Positions 1-6,148 of a stretch of 39,006 nucleotides of DNA are shown here, in pieces. Positions within the stretch are counted from its first letter, which is position 1. Each line of letters starts with the position of its first letter. The position numbers and the translations under genes were made by a program. The stretch comes from a virus: positions 1 through 39,006 of the IMG/VR virus record IMGVR_UViG_3300032308_002252; one strand, given 5' to 3'. A model generated the notes under the pieces. It saw only the letters and a list, made by a program, of their open reading frames with translations. It was not told the DNA's origin and searched no databases.

Positions 1-147
1 AACCTTGCCTCTAAAGGTGCGGTTGCTCAATTCATCTCAACTTATCCAACTCAACTACCTGTTGGCGTTGCGGTAAAAATCGCTTGCGATACTCTCGGAA
101 TTAGTGGCACACTTCGTGGCACTCTTACACCCTCAAAATCAAACTAA
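1..147 (+). CDS. 3' end of an unknown protein (start outside window)
   Basis: The frame is open from base 1 and closes with TAA at 145-147, giving the last 48 residues of a protein that begins upstream. The tail is rich in Thr, Ala and Gly and ends in a short basic/polar stretch (TPSKSN). No domain is recognisable from this fragment. It lies 20 bases before the next gene on the same strand and probably heads the same transcript. Confidence 0.7.
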   Translation, partial: NLASKGAVAQFISTYPTQLPVGVAVKIACDTLGISGTLRGTLTPSKSN

Positions 148-167
148 AGAATAGGAAATAAATAAAA

Positions 168-374
168 ATGATAAAAGTACCTCACACTCTAAACTTCGTT
201 ACAGAATTTGACGAAACACATCCAATCGCACAAAGATTTCTTCAACTAGACGAAATCTCACAAGTAAACCTTTTAGAGTCAATGCTAAAGGACCTACTAA
301 TTCCTGCGCTAAAGCCTGCCCTTGATGAAATAAATGCTAGAGGCTCATACGCAATTCTAAAGGTGGCAGAGTAA
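168..374 (+). CDS. Small phage protein of unknown function (68 aa)
   Basis: Starts at an ATG after an AT-rich leader with an AGGAAATAAATAAAA-type weak ribosome site. The protein has a hydrophobic-polar alternating central helix (residues about 25-55) and no Cys or catalytic motif. Its stop overlaps the next start by one base (TAATG), so it is translationally coupled to the 374-571 gene. Function not recognised. Confidence 0.75.
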   Translation: MIKVPHTLNFVTEFDETHPIAQRFLQLDEISQVNLLESMLKDLLIPALKPALDEINARGSYAILKVAE

Positions 375-571
375 TGATGACTCGTAAAGACTATGTTGCC
401 ACTGCTGAAATTCTTAGCAACTATTTTGCTACATCTGTTTTTGATGAGCAAGGAGAAATGTTATTCGCTGATTTAGTGGATGAATTTTCTCTAATGTTCG
501 AAACGGATAATCCAAGATTTGACGCAACTAAATTTGCGCTTGCTTGCTATAAAGAATTGGCGGGTGTGTAA
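374..571 (+). CDS. Small conserved-type phage protein with DNPRFD motif (65 aa)
   Basis: ATGATG start overlapping the preceding stop. The C-terminal segment carries DNPRFD followed by a helix ending in AC; this motif recurs in small actinobacteriophage and other phage proteins of unknown role (recalled, not searched). Stop and next start again share a base (TAATG), so genes 168-723 form one coupled block. Confidence 0.78.
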   Translation: MMTRKDYVATAEILSNYFATSVFDEQGEMLFADLVDEFSLMFETDNPRFDATKFALACYKELAGV

Positions 572-723
572 TGATTTTAGATACTGGAACACTAATCGCA
601 ATCACAATTGCACTCGCTGGATCTGTTGGAATGATGATTGCATTTTGGCAACGCAATGTTAAATTAGAAAAAGAAATTCGCAGACTTCAAGTTACTTTGC
701 GAACTGAACGACTTCTAAAATAA
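571..723 (+). CDS. Single-span membrane mini-protein (50 aa)
   Basis: ATG overlaps the previous TAA. Residues about 6-26 form one hydrophobic membrane segment rich in Ile/Ala/Gly, followed by a charged amphipathic helix (KLEKEIRRLQ). Last gene of its block; eleven bases after its stop comes the 24-nt stem-loop repeat. Function unknown; the size and topology fit a membrane-anchored accessory protein. Confidence 0.7.
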   Translation: MILDTGTLIAITIALAGSVGMMIAFWQRNVKLEKEIRRLQVTLRTERLLK

Positions 724-734
724 AATAAAAAAAT

Positions 735-758
735 CCTGAGCAAGATTTAAAACTGCTC
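735..758 (+). repeat. 24-nt CCTGAGCA stem-loop repeat, copy 1
   Basis: CCTGAGCA, 12 nt, GCTC. GAGCA pairs with TGCTC around an A-rich loop. No T-run follows, so it is not a standard terminator. One of seven copies at the ends of gene blocks. Confidence 0.7.
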
Positions 759-996
759 CACACTCAAAATTTTGGGACGTCGGGGTCGGGCGTGTCGTCC
801 ACAGACTTATCCACAGGGCTATTCGTGTGAGATTTATCACATAGGCTGAGCGTCTCACTATTTGGACTTACTCGCTAGTAACTTGATAAATTGTGTGTAA
901 TAGGCTAAACTTACATAGTAAGAAAAATAAATAAAAGTAATTTGTCAGACCCTAATGGTAGGATAGATTTATCAACAAAAAGAAAGAGGTTGGCAA
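759..996 (+). promoter_or_regulatory. Regulatory cassette 1 (GACGTC, DnaA box, CRP-like site, promoter)
   Basis: Holds GACGTC at 776-781, a GGGCGTGTCG element at about 789, a perfect DnaA box TTATCCACA at 807-815, a perfect CRP/GlxR-like palindrome TGTGA-N6-TCACA at 826-841, and a promoter with TTGTCA at 942-947, 11 bases, then TAGGAT at 959-964. AAGAAAGAGG just before the next ATG serves as ribosome site. No coding frame of note in this stretch. Confidence 0.65.
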
Positions 997-1200
997 ATGT
1001 CAGCAAATGTCTATACAATAGAACACCTACTAGTAGGAACACAGTATCGCTCACGAACACTCACAGGCGAAATTATCTCAGCAGAAAAACACCCTAACGC
1101 AGTTTGGTATCAGGGTTGCGAAAGTTATTTGGTGGAAGTGCGACCAAGTAATTTTGGAAAAGTAGAATGTCGCACAGTAGCAGTAAAGGTAGAAAACTAA
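997..1200 (+). CDS. Small unknown phage protein (67 aa)
   Basis: First gene of a five-gene coupled block (997-2089) driven by the 942-964 promoter; AGAAAGAGG lies upstream of the ATG. The sequence is beta-rich with a TLTGEI and VEVRPSNFGKVECR pattern that suggests a small barrel, but no family is recognised. Its TAA overlaps the next ATG by one base. Confidence 0.8.
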   Translation: MSANVYTIEHLLVGTQYRSRTLTGEIISAEKHPNAVWYQGCESYLVEVRPSNFGKVECRTVAVKVEN

Positions 1201-1343
1201 TGGGATACATAGAGATTTTTAGAATTGACAATGATGGTGCAGGGTGGGTAGACTTAGAGTCTGCAACACCTGATGAATTATTTAATTTGGAAGTGGGCTT
1301 ACTTAATGAAGGCGCACTATTTACAACGAAAGAGGCTAACTAA
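1200..1343 (+). CDS. Small acidic protein (47 aa)
   Basis: ATG shares its A with the previous stop. Acidic protein with a GYIEIFRIDNDGAGWVDLE start and an N/L-rich helical second half. It was too short for a usual ORF cut-off, but the TAATG junctions on both sides make it convincing. Function unknown. Confidence 0.75.
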   Translation: MGYIEIFRIDNDGAGWVDLESATPDELFNLEVGLLNEGALFTTKEAN

Positions 1344-1561
1344 TGAACGAATACCTATACTCAGTAACTACCACTAATGATAACAATACCAAGCCTGATT
1401 GGATTGGTAGATACTCAGATGCACTATCTGCCGTAGAAGTGTATCAAAGATTTATTGACCACGGATTTGCAGATGAATTCCGTACAGTAAATTTATCAGA
1501 GCCAAGTGGCAAGATGCATACAAAGATTTTGTATCGCAGTGGAATTGTAGGAGGTAAGTAA
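1343..1561 (+). CDS. Small unknown phage protein (72 aa)
   Basis: Coupled to the preceding gene by TAATG. An N-terminal beta strand is followed by DWIGRYSDALSAVEVYQRFIDHGFADE, which looks like an alpha-helical pair. No Cys or metal motif. AGGAGG near its end (inside GTAGGAGGTAAGTAAATG) is the ribosome site of the next gene. Confidence 0.78.
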   Translation: MNEYLYSVTTTNDNNTKPDWIGRYSDALSAVEVYQRFIDHGFADEFRTVNLSEPSGKMHTKILYRSGIVGGK

Positions 1562-1846
1562 ATGGGAAGTGTTACAGCAATTGGATTAGCCGATAGCGTA
1601 TTGGATTTAGAAACACAGTTAGCGTATCACTTGCAGGGTAATCACTATCCGCCAGTGCCGCTATCTATGGTTCAGCCTTGCATCGAAGCAATTGACGCAT
1701 ACTATGATGAGGACTATGAGAGATTTATTGCAATGCCTGAAGGCGTATTCTATAAGGGAATGAGCCACGCACCTGCAAGAGCAATTGTAGACCAACACCA
1801 CCTATCTTGGTTTATTGACCCAGTAGACGAATACGATGGTGAATAA
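1562..1846 (+). CDS. Unknown phage protein (94 aa)
   Basis: Starts one base after the previous stop, with GGAGG eight bases upstream. Acidic, mostly helical, with a Tyr/Asp cluster (AYYDEDYERF, residues about 46-55) and a His pair (DQHHLSWF). No known family recognised. Coupled directly to the 1847 gene. Confidence 0.8.
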   Translation: MGSVTAIGLADSVLDLETQLAYHLQGNHYPPVPLSMVQPCIEAIDAYYDEDYERFIAMPEGVFYKGMSHAPARAIVDQHHLSWFIDPVDEYDGE

Positions 1847-2089
1847 ATGTCTGATACAATGATTGCTATGGATTTAATACACGCAGATGATTTAACACCA
1901 GATCAGTTAATGCTTGGTGATTTGGTAAAGATCGGCGATGACATCGTTGAAGTTATTTTTATTGAAAGTGATTCTACTGGAGATAACTATGACATACAAA
2001 CCGAAAATGAATTTGGTGAAAAAGAAATTGTACAATTTACTTACACTGATTTAATTCCTCTCTATGTTTTTATAGAGCAAGAGGAATAA
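1847..2089 (+). CDS. Small acidic beta-rich protein (80 aa)
   Basis: ATG follows the previous stop immediately. Very acidic; the pattern LTPDQLMLGDLVKIGDDIVEVIFI resembles small SH3-like barrels that open with a 'level/line of action' type strand, but I cannot assign a family. Last gene of the block; the stem-loop at 2089-2116 follows at once. Confidence 0.78.
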   Translation: MSDTMIAMDLIHADDLTPDQLMLGDLVKIGDDIVEVIFIESDSTGDNYDIQTENEFGEKEIVQFTYTDLIPLYVFIEQEE

Positions 2090-2116
2090 TTTTTATGCAC
2101 TTCCCCGCATAAAAAT
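2089..2116 (+). terminator. Perfect 10-bp stem-loop after the 997-2089 block
   Basis: ATTTTTATGC pairs perfectly with GCATAAAAAT around an 8-nt ACTTCCCC loop. The A/T arms would give U- or A-tracts in both directions, so it may terminate transcription. It touches the final base of the preceding stop codon. Confidence 0.5.
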
Positions 2117-2291
2117 GCGACGTCGCAGTCGGGCGTGTCGTACACAGTCTGTGGATAACCCCTGTGACCCTTATCACAAATCTTTGACCAGTCAGACCAC
2201 CCGACACGCTGGTTATTTGTCAGACCCCCGTGGTAGACTTTCAGTATAAAGAAAGTGAGAAACTCTCACTAAAACGAAAGGAGTTATCAAA
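2117..2291 (+). promoter_or_regulatory. Regulatory cassette 2
   Basis: GACGTC at 2119-2124; GCGTGTCG (about 2133) and CGACACGC (about 2203) form a long-range inverted repeat; DnaA box TGTGGATAA at 2150-2158; CRP/GlxR-like TGTGA-N6-TCACA at 2163-2178; GACCAGTCAGACC about 2186; TTGTCA 2217-2222, 11 nt, TAGACT 2234-2239. AAAGGAG precedes the next start. The CRP-like site is centred about 75 bases upstream of the likely transcription start. Confidence 0.68.
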
Positions 2292-2429
2292 ATGATGACT
2301 TACTCAATAAATGTAAATGACCTACTATGGTGCGATGAGTGCACTAGCGAGGTTATCGCTATTGATGGCGAGGAGCAGGGTCCAATCTGCCCTACTTGCC
2401 AAACAGGTTTCTACCTAGAAACTCTGTAA
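2292..2429 (+). CDS. Mini zinc-ribbon protein (45 aa)
   Basis: ATGATG start after CGAAAGGAG. Two Cys pairs (CDEC about residues 14-17 and CPTC about 34-37) with an acidic linker form a classic zinc ribbon. Such proteins usually contact nucleic acid or a polymerase; target unknown. First of several mini zinc proteins in this genome. Confidence 0.78.
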   Translation: MMTYSINVNDLLWCDECTSEVIAIDGEEQGPICPTCQTGFYLETL

Positions 2430-2460
2430 GAGAATTAACTAAAAGAAAGGTTCATAATAA

Positions 2461-2607
2461 ATGGATACTTATAACAGAATACTAAAAGAGCAACAAGAAA
2501 AAAGAATTGCTCAATCAATAAAAGATAAGGCAGTTATTGAGGCTATGTTCTCTAATAACAATCGCCCCCTTAATAATAATCACGAACTAAAGAAAGTAGA
2601 AAACTAA
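2461..2607 (+). CDS. Small Asn/Lys/Gln-rich protein (48 aa)
   Basis: ATG 31 bases after the zinc-ribbon gene with AGAAAGG upstream. A charged helix (residues about 5-30) is followed by an Asn-rich tail. The stop overlaps the next ATG by one base. Function unknown. Confidence 0.7.
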   Translation: MDTYNRILKEQQEKRIAQSIKDKAVIEAMFSNNNRPLNNNHELKKVEN

Positions 2608-2801
2608 TGTCACTATCAATAATCAATAAAATCACTGTTGGAAAACTATTCATTTCCAATAATCAGAATTTTCTAGTTAAAGAAATGCTTGAGGTTAATG
2701 ATGAAACTGAATCAGTAATCGCAACACTCACTAACCATAAAGGTGAGGAAGTATTTTTTACTGGTGGATTTTCTCAATGGTTCGAAGGGTTGGTTCAGTA
2801 A
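2607..2801 (+). CDS. Small unknown protein (64 aa)
   Basis: Coupled by TAATG to both neighbours. Beta-rich sequence with VGKLFISNNQNFLVKEML and a GGFSQWFEGL end, again resembling a small barrel. Not assigned to a family. Confidence 0.75.
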   Translation: MSLSIINKITVGKLFISNNQNFLVKEMLEVNDETESVIATLTNHKGEEVFFTGGFSQWFEGLVQ

Positions 2802-2890
2802 TGAAAACACTACAAGAAAAATTAGATTTAGTTTCTAAAGAATTAGAACCAATACTTTGGGAATTATTAGATGAAGTAGAAAAAGAATAA
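2801..2890 (+). CDS. Acidic helical micro-protein (29 aa)
   Basis: ATG overlaps the previous TAA. One amphipathic acidic helix with regularly spaced Leu (LQEKLDLVSKELEPILWELL). Its tight coupling is the main evidence that it is translated. Function unknown. Confidence 0.6.
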   Translation: MKTLQEKLDLVSKELEPILWELLDEVEKE

Positions 2891-2902
2891 ATAAAAACAA
2901 AG

Positions 2903-2931
2903 ATCACAGAAATAAAAACTCTGTGATTTTT
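2903..2931 (+). terminator. Rho-independent terminator
   Basis: ATCACAGA pairs with TCTGTGAT (8 bp) around AATAAAAAC, and a run of five T follows. It closes the 2292-2890 block. Its A-rich loop resembles that of the CCTGAGCA repeats. Confidence 0.75.
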
Positions 2932-3118
2932 GGACGTCGCGTTCGGGTGTGTCTGGGGATAACCTGTGGATAACCTAAGCCTACCGACCAGTAACCAATA
3001 TAAAATTTCTTTAAGAGGAGACTTTTCTTTTCCCAGATCCTAGGCGCAAAAATTTTTGTGATTTTAATCACACGAGTTAGATTTGACATTTTTATTAGAT
3101 GTGTGTTAGTATTACTAT
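2932..3118 (+). promoter_or_regulatory. Regulatory cassette 3 with leaderless promoter
   Basis: GACGTC 2933-2938; GGTGTGTC variant about 2946; DnaA box TGTGGATAA 2965-2973 with a GGGGATAA near-box just before it; ACCGACCAGTAACC about 2984; a CRP/GlxR-like palindrome TGTGA-N6-TCACA at 3057-3072; and TTGACA 3083-3088 with TAGTAT 3107-3112. The expected start of transcription falls at the next ATG (3119). The palindrome is centred about -54.5 relative to that ATG. Confidence 0.68.
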
Positions 3119-3265
3119 ATGAAGAAAACAAATGAGGAACTACGCAGGCTTATGGAACTACGCCGTAGCAACGCTGCCTCTGCCGTGCCTTCTAAGAAAG
3201 TCTACAATAGAAAAAAATGTCAGACCCAAATGCTACAATATAAATATCAACAAAAAGGAGAATAA
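3119..3265 (+). CDS. Basic leaderless mini-protein (48 aa)
   Basis: ATG sits about seven bases after the -10 box, so the mRNA is probably leaderless. Highly basic (many Lys/Arg), helix-forming first half, Gln/Lys-rich end, one Cys. The second promoter (3217-3239) of the following gene lies inside its coding sequence. It may bind nucleic acid, but this is only from charge. Confidence 0.55.
   Translation: MKKTNEELRRLMELRRSNAASAVPSKKVYNRKKCQTQMLQYKYQQKGE
3217..3239 (+). promoter_or_regulatory. TGTCAG-type promoter inside 3119-3265
   Basis: ATGTCA, 11 nt, TACAAT, with the extended TGTCAGACCC shared with the promoters at 942, 2217 and 7480. It drives 3270-3446 and the GP88-like gene. Confidence 0.65.
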
Positions 3266-3269
3266 CCCT

Positions 3270-3446
3270 ATGGGAAATATCGCAGATGAATTCTATGACG
3301 AATACTATGCAACAACCTGTCCGTCTTGTCACGAAAATGCGGTTGACGCATATGAAGATAAATGTACCCATTGCTTACTAGAAGAAATGTCCGCTACCTA
3401 TAATGAAGACATTGCTCTAGAAATGAGTCTAGGACTTGACTACTAA
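3270..3446 (+). CDS. Mini zinc-ribbon protein (58 aa)
   Basis: The ATG at 3270 is preferred over an in-frame upstream ATG (3132) because AAAAAGGAG and a promoter lie directly before it. Cys pairs CPSC and CTHC (about residues 17-20 and 32-35) make a zinc ribbon, followed by an acidic helical tail. Its 3' end overlaps the next gene by eleven bases. Confidence 0.75.
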   Translation: MGNIADEFYDEYYATTCPSCHENAVDAYEDKCTHCLLEEMSATYNEDIALEMSLGLDY

Positions 3447-4170
3447 TACACTTAAACTAAAACGCTCTAATGATAGAAAGGTGGCTAATCTTGTCACAAA
3501 AAATGGAAAGCAAGCCGCAATCGCAAATACCTTTGGCCTACCTGCTGGAAAGGCTTTCTCGTGCCCTGGTGCCACTAGTGTTTGTGAAAGTGTTTGCTAT
3601 GCAGGAAAACTCGAAAAACTCTTCAAGGGTGTAAAGGCCAATCTATTACACAATTGGGACCTGCTTAAGGACGCAGATCAATTAACTATGGAGACATTGT
3701 TAACTGAAATGATTAATGAATTCCGTGCAGACTGTGTAAAGAAAAACGCCCCTATGCTATTCCGTATCCACTGGGACGGAGATTTCTTTAATGATACCTA
3801 TACCAATTCCTGGAAGAATGTAATCAATAACAATCCCGATATTCAATTCTGGGTATACACTCGTGTAAAGAGTGCTGCACTTATTCTTAAGGATGTAACT
3901 AATCTATCACTCTATTTTTCTGCAGATAGTGAGAATGTAAAAACAGCGGTAGATCTAAAAATTAATAGCGGTGTGCGTATGGCATACCTTGCTAAGAATT
4001 TTGCTATTGGCCAGGCAGATGTAAAAGAAATGATAGGTCGCCCTGCTGCTAAGTGTCCTGAAAACAACAGACAAATTCCACTCATATCAACCAATGGTAG
4101 CGCTTGCGTTTCTTGCTCACTTTGTGTATACTCTAAGAGTGATATCATATTCAGTGCAAGTAAAAAATAA
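3436..4170 (+). CDS. GP88-family-like Cys-rich phage protein (244 aa)
   Basis: Resembles the mycobacteriophage gene-product-88 family, whose function is unknown. I chose the TTG at 3436: it overlaps the preceding stop, and no ATG precedes the conserved SCPGATSVCESVCYAG segment. Cysteines cluster at about residues 43, 50 and 54, then at 207, 224, 227 and 230 (last three ACVSCSLC), consistent with an Fe-S cluster or zinc site. The middle (FRIHWDGDFFN, FWVYTR, LSLYFSAD) has a TIM-barrel-like alternation. The cluster arrangement may indicate a radical-type enzyme, but the CxxxCxxC order of radical SAM is only loosely matched. Probably made by the 3217 promoter. Confidence 0.75.
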   Translation: MTTNTLKLKRSNDRKVANLVTKNGKQAAIANTFGLPAGKAFSCPGATSVCESVCYAGKLEKLFKGVKANLLHNWDLLKDADQLTMETLLTEMINEFRADCVKKNAPMLFRIHWDGDFFNDTYTNSWKNVINNNPDIQFWVYTRVKSAALILKDVTNLSLYFSADSENVKTAVDLKINSGVRMAYLAKNFAIGQADVKEMIGRPAAKCPENNRQIPLISTNGSACVSCSLCVYSKSDIIFSASKK

Positions 4171-4242
4171 ATGAACACAATATTCTATATTCTAATGGGA
4201 CTAATAGTCATAATGTCTTTACTTGGTTCCGCTGGGAATTGA
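4171..4242 (+). CDS. Membrane micro-protein (23 aa)
   Basis: ATG starts directly after the GP88-like stop. Almost entirely one hydrophobic span (NTIFYILMGLIVIMSLLGSAG). Coupled position supports translation, but so short a frame could be chance. Confidence 0.4.
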   Translation: MNTIFYILMGLIVIMSLLGSAGN

Positions 4243-4380
4243 CATCCCCCCTGAAAAATGGGACGTCGGCTGACCAGTCATTTGTCAAGCCGACACGCTA
4301 GGTTTACGATGTGATGTTTCTCACACCCAGATTTGTAGGCTTGATTTGTATTTCTGGTATTTTTCTGCTATTATTATAGT
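4243..4380 (+). promoter_or_regulatory. Regulatory cassette 4 with leaderless promoter
   Basis: GACGTC 4262-4267; GTCGGCT and AGCCGAC form an inverted repeat around GACCAGTCATTTGTC; CGACACGCTAGG follows; CRP/GlxR-like TGTGA-N6-TCACA at 4310-4325; TTGTAT 4346-4351, 17 nt, TATTAT 4369-4374. This places the transcription start at or near an ATG at 4381 that is in frame with the next gene. Confidence 0.62.
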
Positions 4381-4437
4381 ATGAAGCAAACAACCAACCT
4401 AGTCCATAGTATGAGATTTTTCTGGCATAATTTGTAT

Positions 4438-4460
4438 TTGTCAGTAGGAAATGCTATACT
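4438..4460 (+). promoter_or_regulatory. TGTCAG-type promoter
   Basis: TTGTCA, 11 nt, TATACT; a TTGTAT 17 bases upstream of TATACT may be the true -35. Drives the 4492 gene. Confidence 0.65.
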
Positions 4461-4491
4461 TGGATTATCAACAAACAAAAGGAGAAACAAA

Positions 4492-4659
4492 ATGACAGTA
4501 AATACAGCAACCTACAAGGTGGGCGACCTCTACACTTCACAGAAGTCAAAGGTAACAGGCACAATCTTGGAAATCGCACCAAACAAGACAGGTGACGCAG
4601 TTCGTGTTAAGTTAGATGTAAATGGTAACACACGCTGGACAACTTGGACGGCTAAGTAA
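4492..4659 (+). CDS. Small basic beta-barrel-like protein (55 aa)
   Basis: ATG at 4492 follows AAAAGGAGAAAC and the 4438 promoter. Thr/Lys-rich beta pattern (YKVGDLYTSQKSKVTGTILEI, RVKLDVNGNTRWTTW), SH3-like in appearance, close in style to the other small barrels of this block. An upstream leaderless ATG at 4381 would add 37 N-terminal residues in frame. Function unknown. Confidence 0.75.
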   Translation: MTVNTATYKVGDLYTSQKSKVTGTILEIAPNKTGDAVRVKLDVNGNTRWTTWTAK

Positions 4660-4673
4660 TCTAATTACTAATT

Positions 4674-4697
4674 CCTGAGCAAGAATAAAAAAGGCTC
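4674..4697 (+). repeat. 24-nt CCTGAGCA stem-loop repeat, copy 2
   Basis: CCTGAGCA, 12 nt with an A-run, GCTC; stem GAGC/GCTC. Located between two genes of one transcript, 14 bases after a stop and 43 before the next start. Confidence 0.7.
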
Positions 4698-4739
4698 AAC
4701 ACAACCCCTCAAACCCACAACAGAAAAGGAAATAACCCA

Positions 4740-5162
4740 ATGGCACGACAGAAAGCAATCTCAGTAAAAATCGCAACACCAAAGGTAATCAAGGCACTAG
4801 AGCAAGCACTTGCTACACTAGAAGTCAATTACACATCACAAGAAGCAAACGAAGCAAAGTATCAGAAGCAACACGAAAAGTGGAAAAAGGAACTTATTGA
4901 CTATGCGGTAGCAAACATCAAGAAGGCAGAAAACTTCCGCACTAACTTCCGTTCTTGGAACAATCAACTAAACATTGACTTTGACCTAACAGTATCAGAG
5001 AAGGACTTGCCTAAAGAGCCTGTAAAGGATTTTGAGTCAATGTCTATCTATAACTATCGTGAGCAGAAAGAGGAAATCTCTAATGCTATTCGTATCCTAA
5101 AGATGACAGATGAGGAAACAGTTTCCACATCAACTTATCAAGCGGTTGCTCGTTATCTCTAA
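4740..5162 (+). CDS. Unknown coiled, Lys-rich phage protein (140 aa)
   Basis: Good AGAAAAGGAAATAACCC leader before the ATG. After a short N-terminal strand (ARQKAISVKIATPKVI), residues about 15-75 form charged helices likely to coil, ending in a segment with EETVSTSTYQAVARYL. Similar arrangements occur in small actinobacteriophage proteins of unknown function. No catalytic motif. The long non-coding stretch 5163-5502 follows. Confidence 0.8.
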   Translation: MARQKAISVKIATPKVIKALEQALATLEVNYTSQEANEAKYQKQHEKWKKELIDYAVANIKKAENFRTNFRSWNNQLNIDFDLTVSEKDLPKEPVKDFESMSIYNYREQKEEISNAIRILKMTDEETVSTSTYQAVARYL

Positions 5163-5215
5163 CTAAATCAACACGACCACAGAAATGCGTGTATAAATAA
5201 ATAGAGTGGAAACGA

Positions 5216-5239
5216 CCTGAGTAAGTCGCTAAAAGGCTC
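5216..5239 (+). repeat. 24-nt stem-loop repeat, copy 3
   Basis: CCTGAGTA variant, 12 nt, GCTC; same total length and A-run before GGCTC. Confidence 0.6.
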
Positions 5240-5402
5240 ACATAATTAAATAATTGGGAGTGGGTTTCAAACTAACCTAGGTGCCTACTCCCTTTATAGT
5301 TGAGGCAAGGGGCTCAGAGCCTCTCTCAATTCGCCAGGCTGATTAGGGCGATCATAGAAATACTATAGAGCAAGGCTCCTGCAGGCCTAAAGAAGCAGAC
5401 AT

Positions 5403-5426
5403 CCTGAGCAGGATCCAAAAAGGCTC
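5403..5426 (+). repeat. 24-nt CCTGAGCA stem-loop repeat, copy 4
   Basis: CCTGAGCA, 12 nt including GGATCC and an A-run, GCTC. Lies 14 bases upstream of TTGACA at 5440. Confidence 0.65.
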
Positions 5427-5502
5427 CCCATAAGGGTCCTTGACAATTGTCAGTGGCCAGTAGTATACTTAAGTAAACCAACAAACAGAAAGCAGGCCCC
5501 TC

Positions 5503-5922
5503 GTGGAACAAACAAACATAACAGTAGTAAATGCAACAGAAGACTTTCTTCGTGACTCACTAGCCAAATCAACATTGCGTGTTGCAGAACTAGAAGAGCA
5601 TATCTCTAAAGTAACTCAGCGCTCATATGGTGAGGCTGCAGAGCGTAACCGTATGCGTAACGAAATGCAAGAGTGGACCTTGGAAGCAATTGATTGCGGT
5701 ACCTTGAATGAATCAGAAGGACAAGAGATTGCAGACATCTGTGGCTTCGAACTAACAAAAGAGTTTGAACTAGAAGTCTCAGTTATGTATTCAGTTACCG
5801 TAAATGCACGGAATGAAGAAGAGGCCCACAACGCAATTCACGATATTGATTTTGATTCAGTGTCATACAATGATGACGCAATTAAATATTTATCTTCAAG
5901 TGTGGATTCAATCGATTCATAA
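5503..5922 (+). CDS. Unknown coiled-coil phage protein (139 aa)
   Basis: GTG start at 5503, preceded by an AAGCAGG stretch and the 5447-5469 promoter. Residues about 18-60 are a charged coiled coil; the second half (ELEVSVMYSVTVNARNEEEAHNAI) matches a beta strand-loop-helix pattern seen in many small phage proteins, with an acidic Ser/Asp tail. No enzyme motif. Single-gene transcript followed by a CCTAAGCA repeat. Confidence 0.78.
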   Translation: MEQTNITVVNATEDFLRDSLAKSTLRVAELEEHISKVTQRSYGEAAERNRMRNEMQEWTLEAIDCGTLNESEGQEIADICGFELTKEFELEVSVMYSVTVNARNEEEAHNAIHDIDFDSVSYNDDAIKYLSSSVDSIDS

Positions 5923-5944
5923 ATTTCCTGTGAGGGGAATACAT

Positions 5945-5968
5945 CCTAAGCACGATGTAAAACTGCTT
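5945..5968 (+). repeat. 24-nt stem-loop repeat, copy 5
   Basis: CCTAAGCA, 12 nt, GCTT. The two end changes (GAGC to AAGC, GCTC to GCTT) compensate each other, so the stem is kept. Confidence 0.65.
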
Positions 5969-6148
5969 TACATTTCCCTCAAATTTTGCGACGTCCCGCC
6001 GACCAGTCATTGTCAAATCGACACGCCGTAGGCTAGGGGTGATCTTTACCACAATGTCCGTTTTATCCATATCTAACTATCCCGATTTGCATATGTCAGT
6101 CAGTCCTGCTATACTTGAAATATCAACACAACAGAAAGAAGGAATATC
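5969..6148 (+). promoter_or_regulatory. Regulatory cassette 5
   Basis: GACGTC 5990-5995; GACCAGTCATTGTC about 6001; CGACACGCCGTAGG about 6019; a degenerate CRP-like palindrome GGTGA-N6-CCACA at 6038-6053, the matching bases changing together so symmetry is kept; ATGTCA 6093-6098, 11 nt, TATACT 6110-6115, with TTGCAT 17 bases upstream of TATACT. AGAAAGAAGG precedes the GTG at 6149. Confidence 0.62.

Larger units (their letters stand above)
5163..5502 (+). ncRNA. 340-nt gene-free stretch, candidate structured RNA plus promoter
   Basis: No convincing gene. Two 24-nt CCTGAGCA repeats (5216-5239, 5403-5426) bracket nested inverted repeats: GGGAGT...ACTCCC around 5257-5293 and TTGAG/CTCAA enclosing GAGGC/GCCTC around 5299-5328. 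The density of pairing suggests a folded RNA; I do not recognise a known family. At the end, TTGACA 5440-5445 and TTGTCA 5447-5452 precede TATACT 5464-5469, the promoter for the GTG-started gene at 5503. There is no GACGTC or CRP-like site here, unlike other intergenic stretches. Confidence 0.35.

Noticed and set aside
942-947. TTGTCA as an ordinary -35 box
   Set aside because: Spacing to the -10 is 11 bases in all eight copies; a normal -35 needs about 17.
3132-3269. N-terminal extension of the 3270 zinc-ribbon protein
   Set aside because: A promoter and AAAAAGGAG lie within it and another leaderless gene (3119-3265) uses a different frame there.
5163-5440. tmRNA
   Set aside because: No tRNA-like Ala acceptor domain or tag frame is seen.
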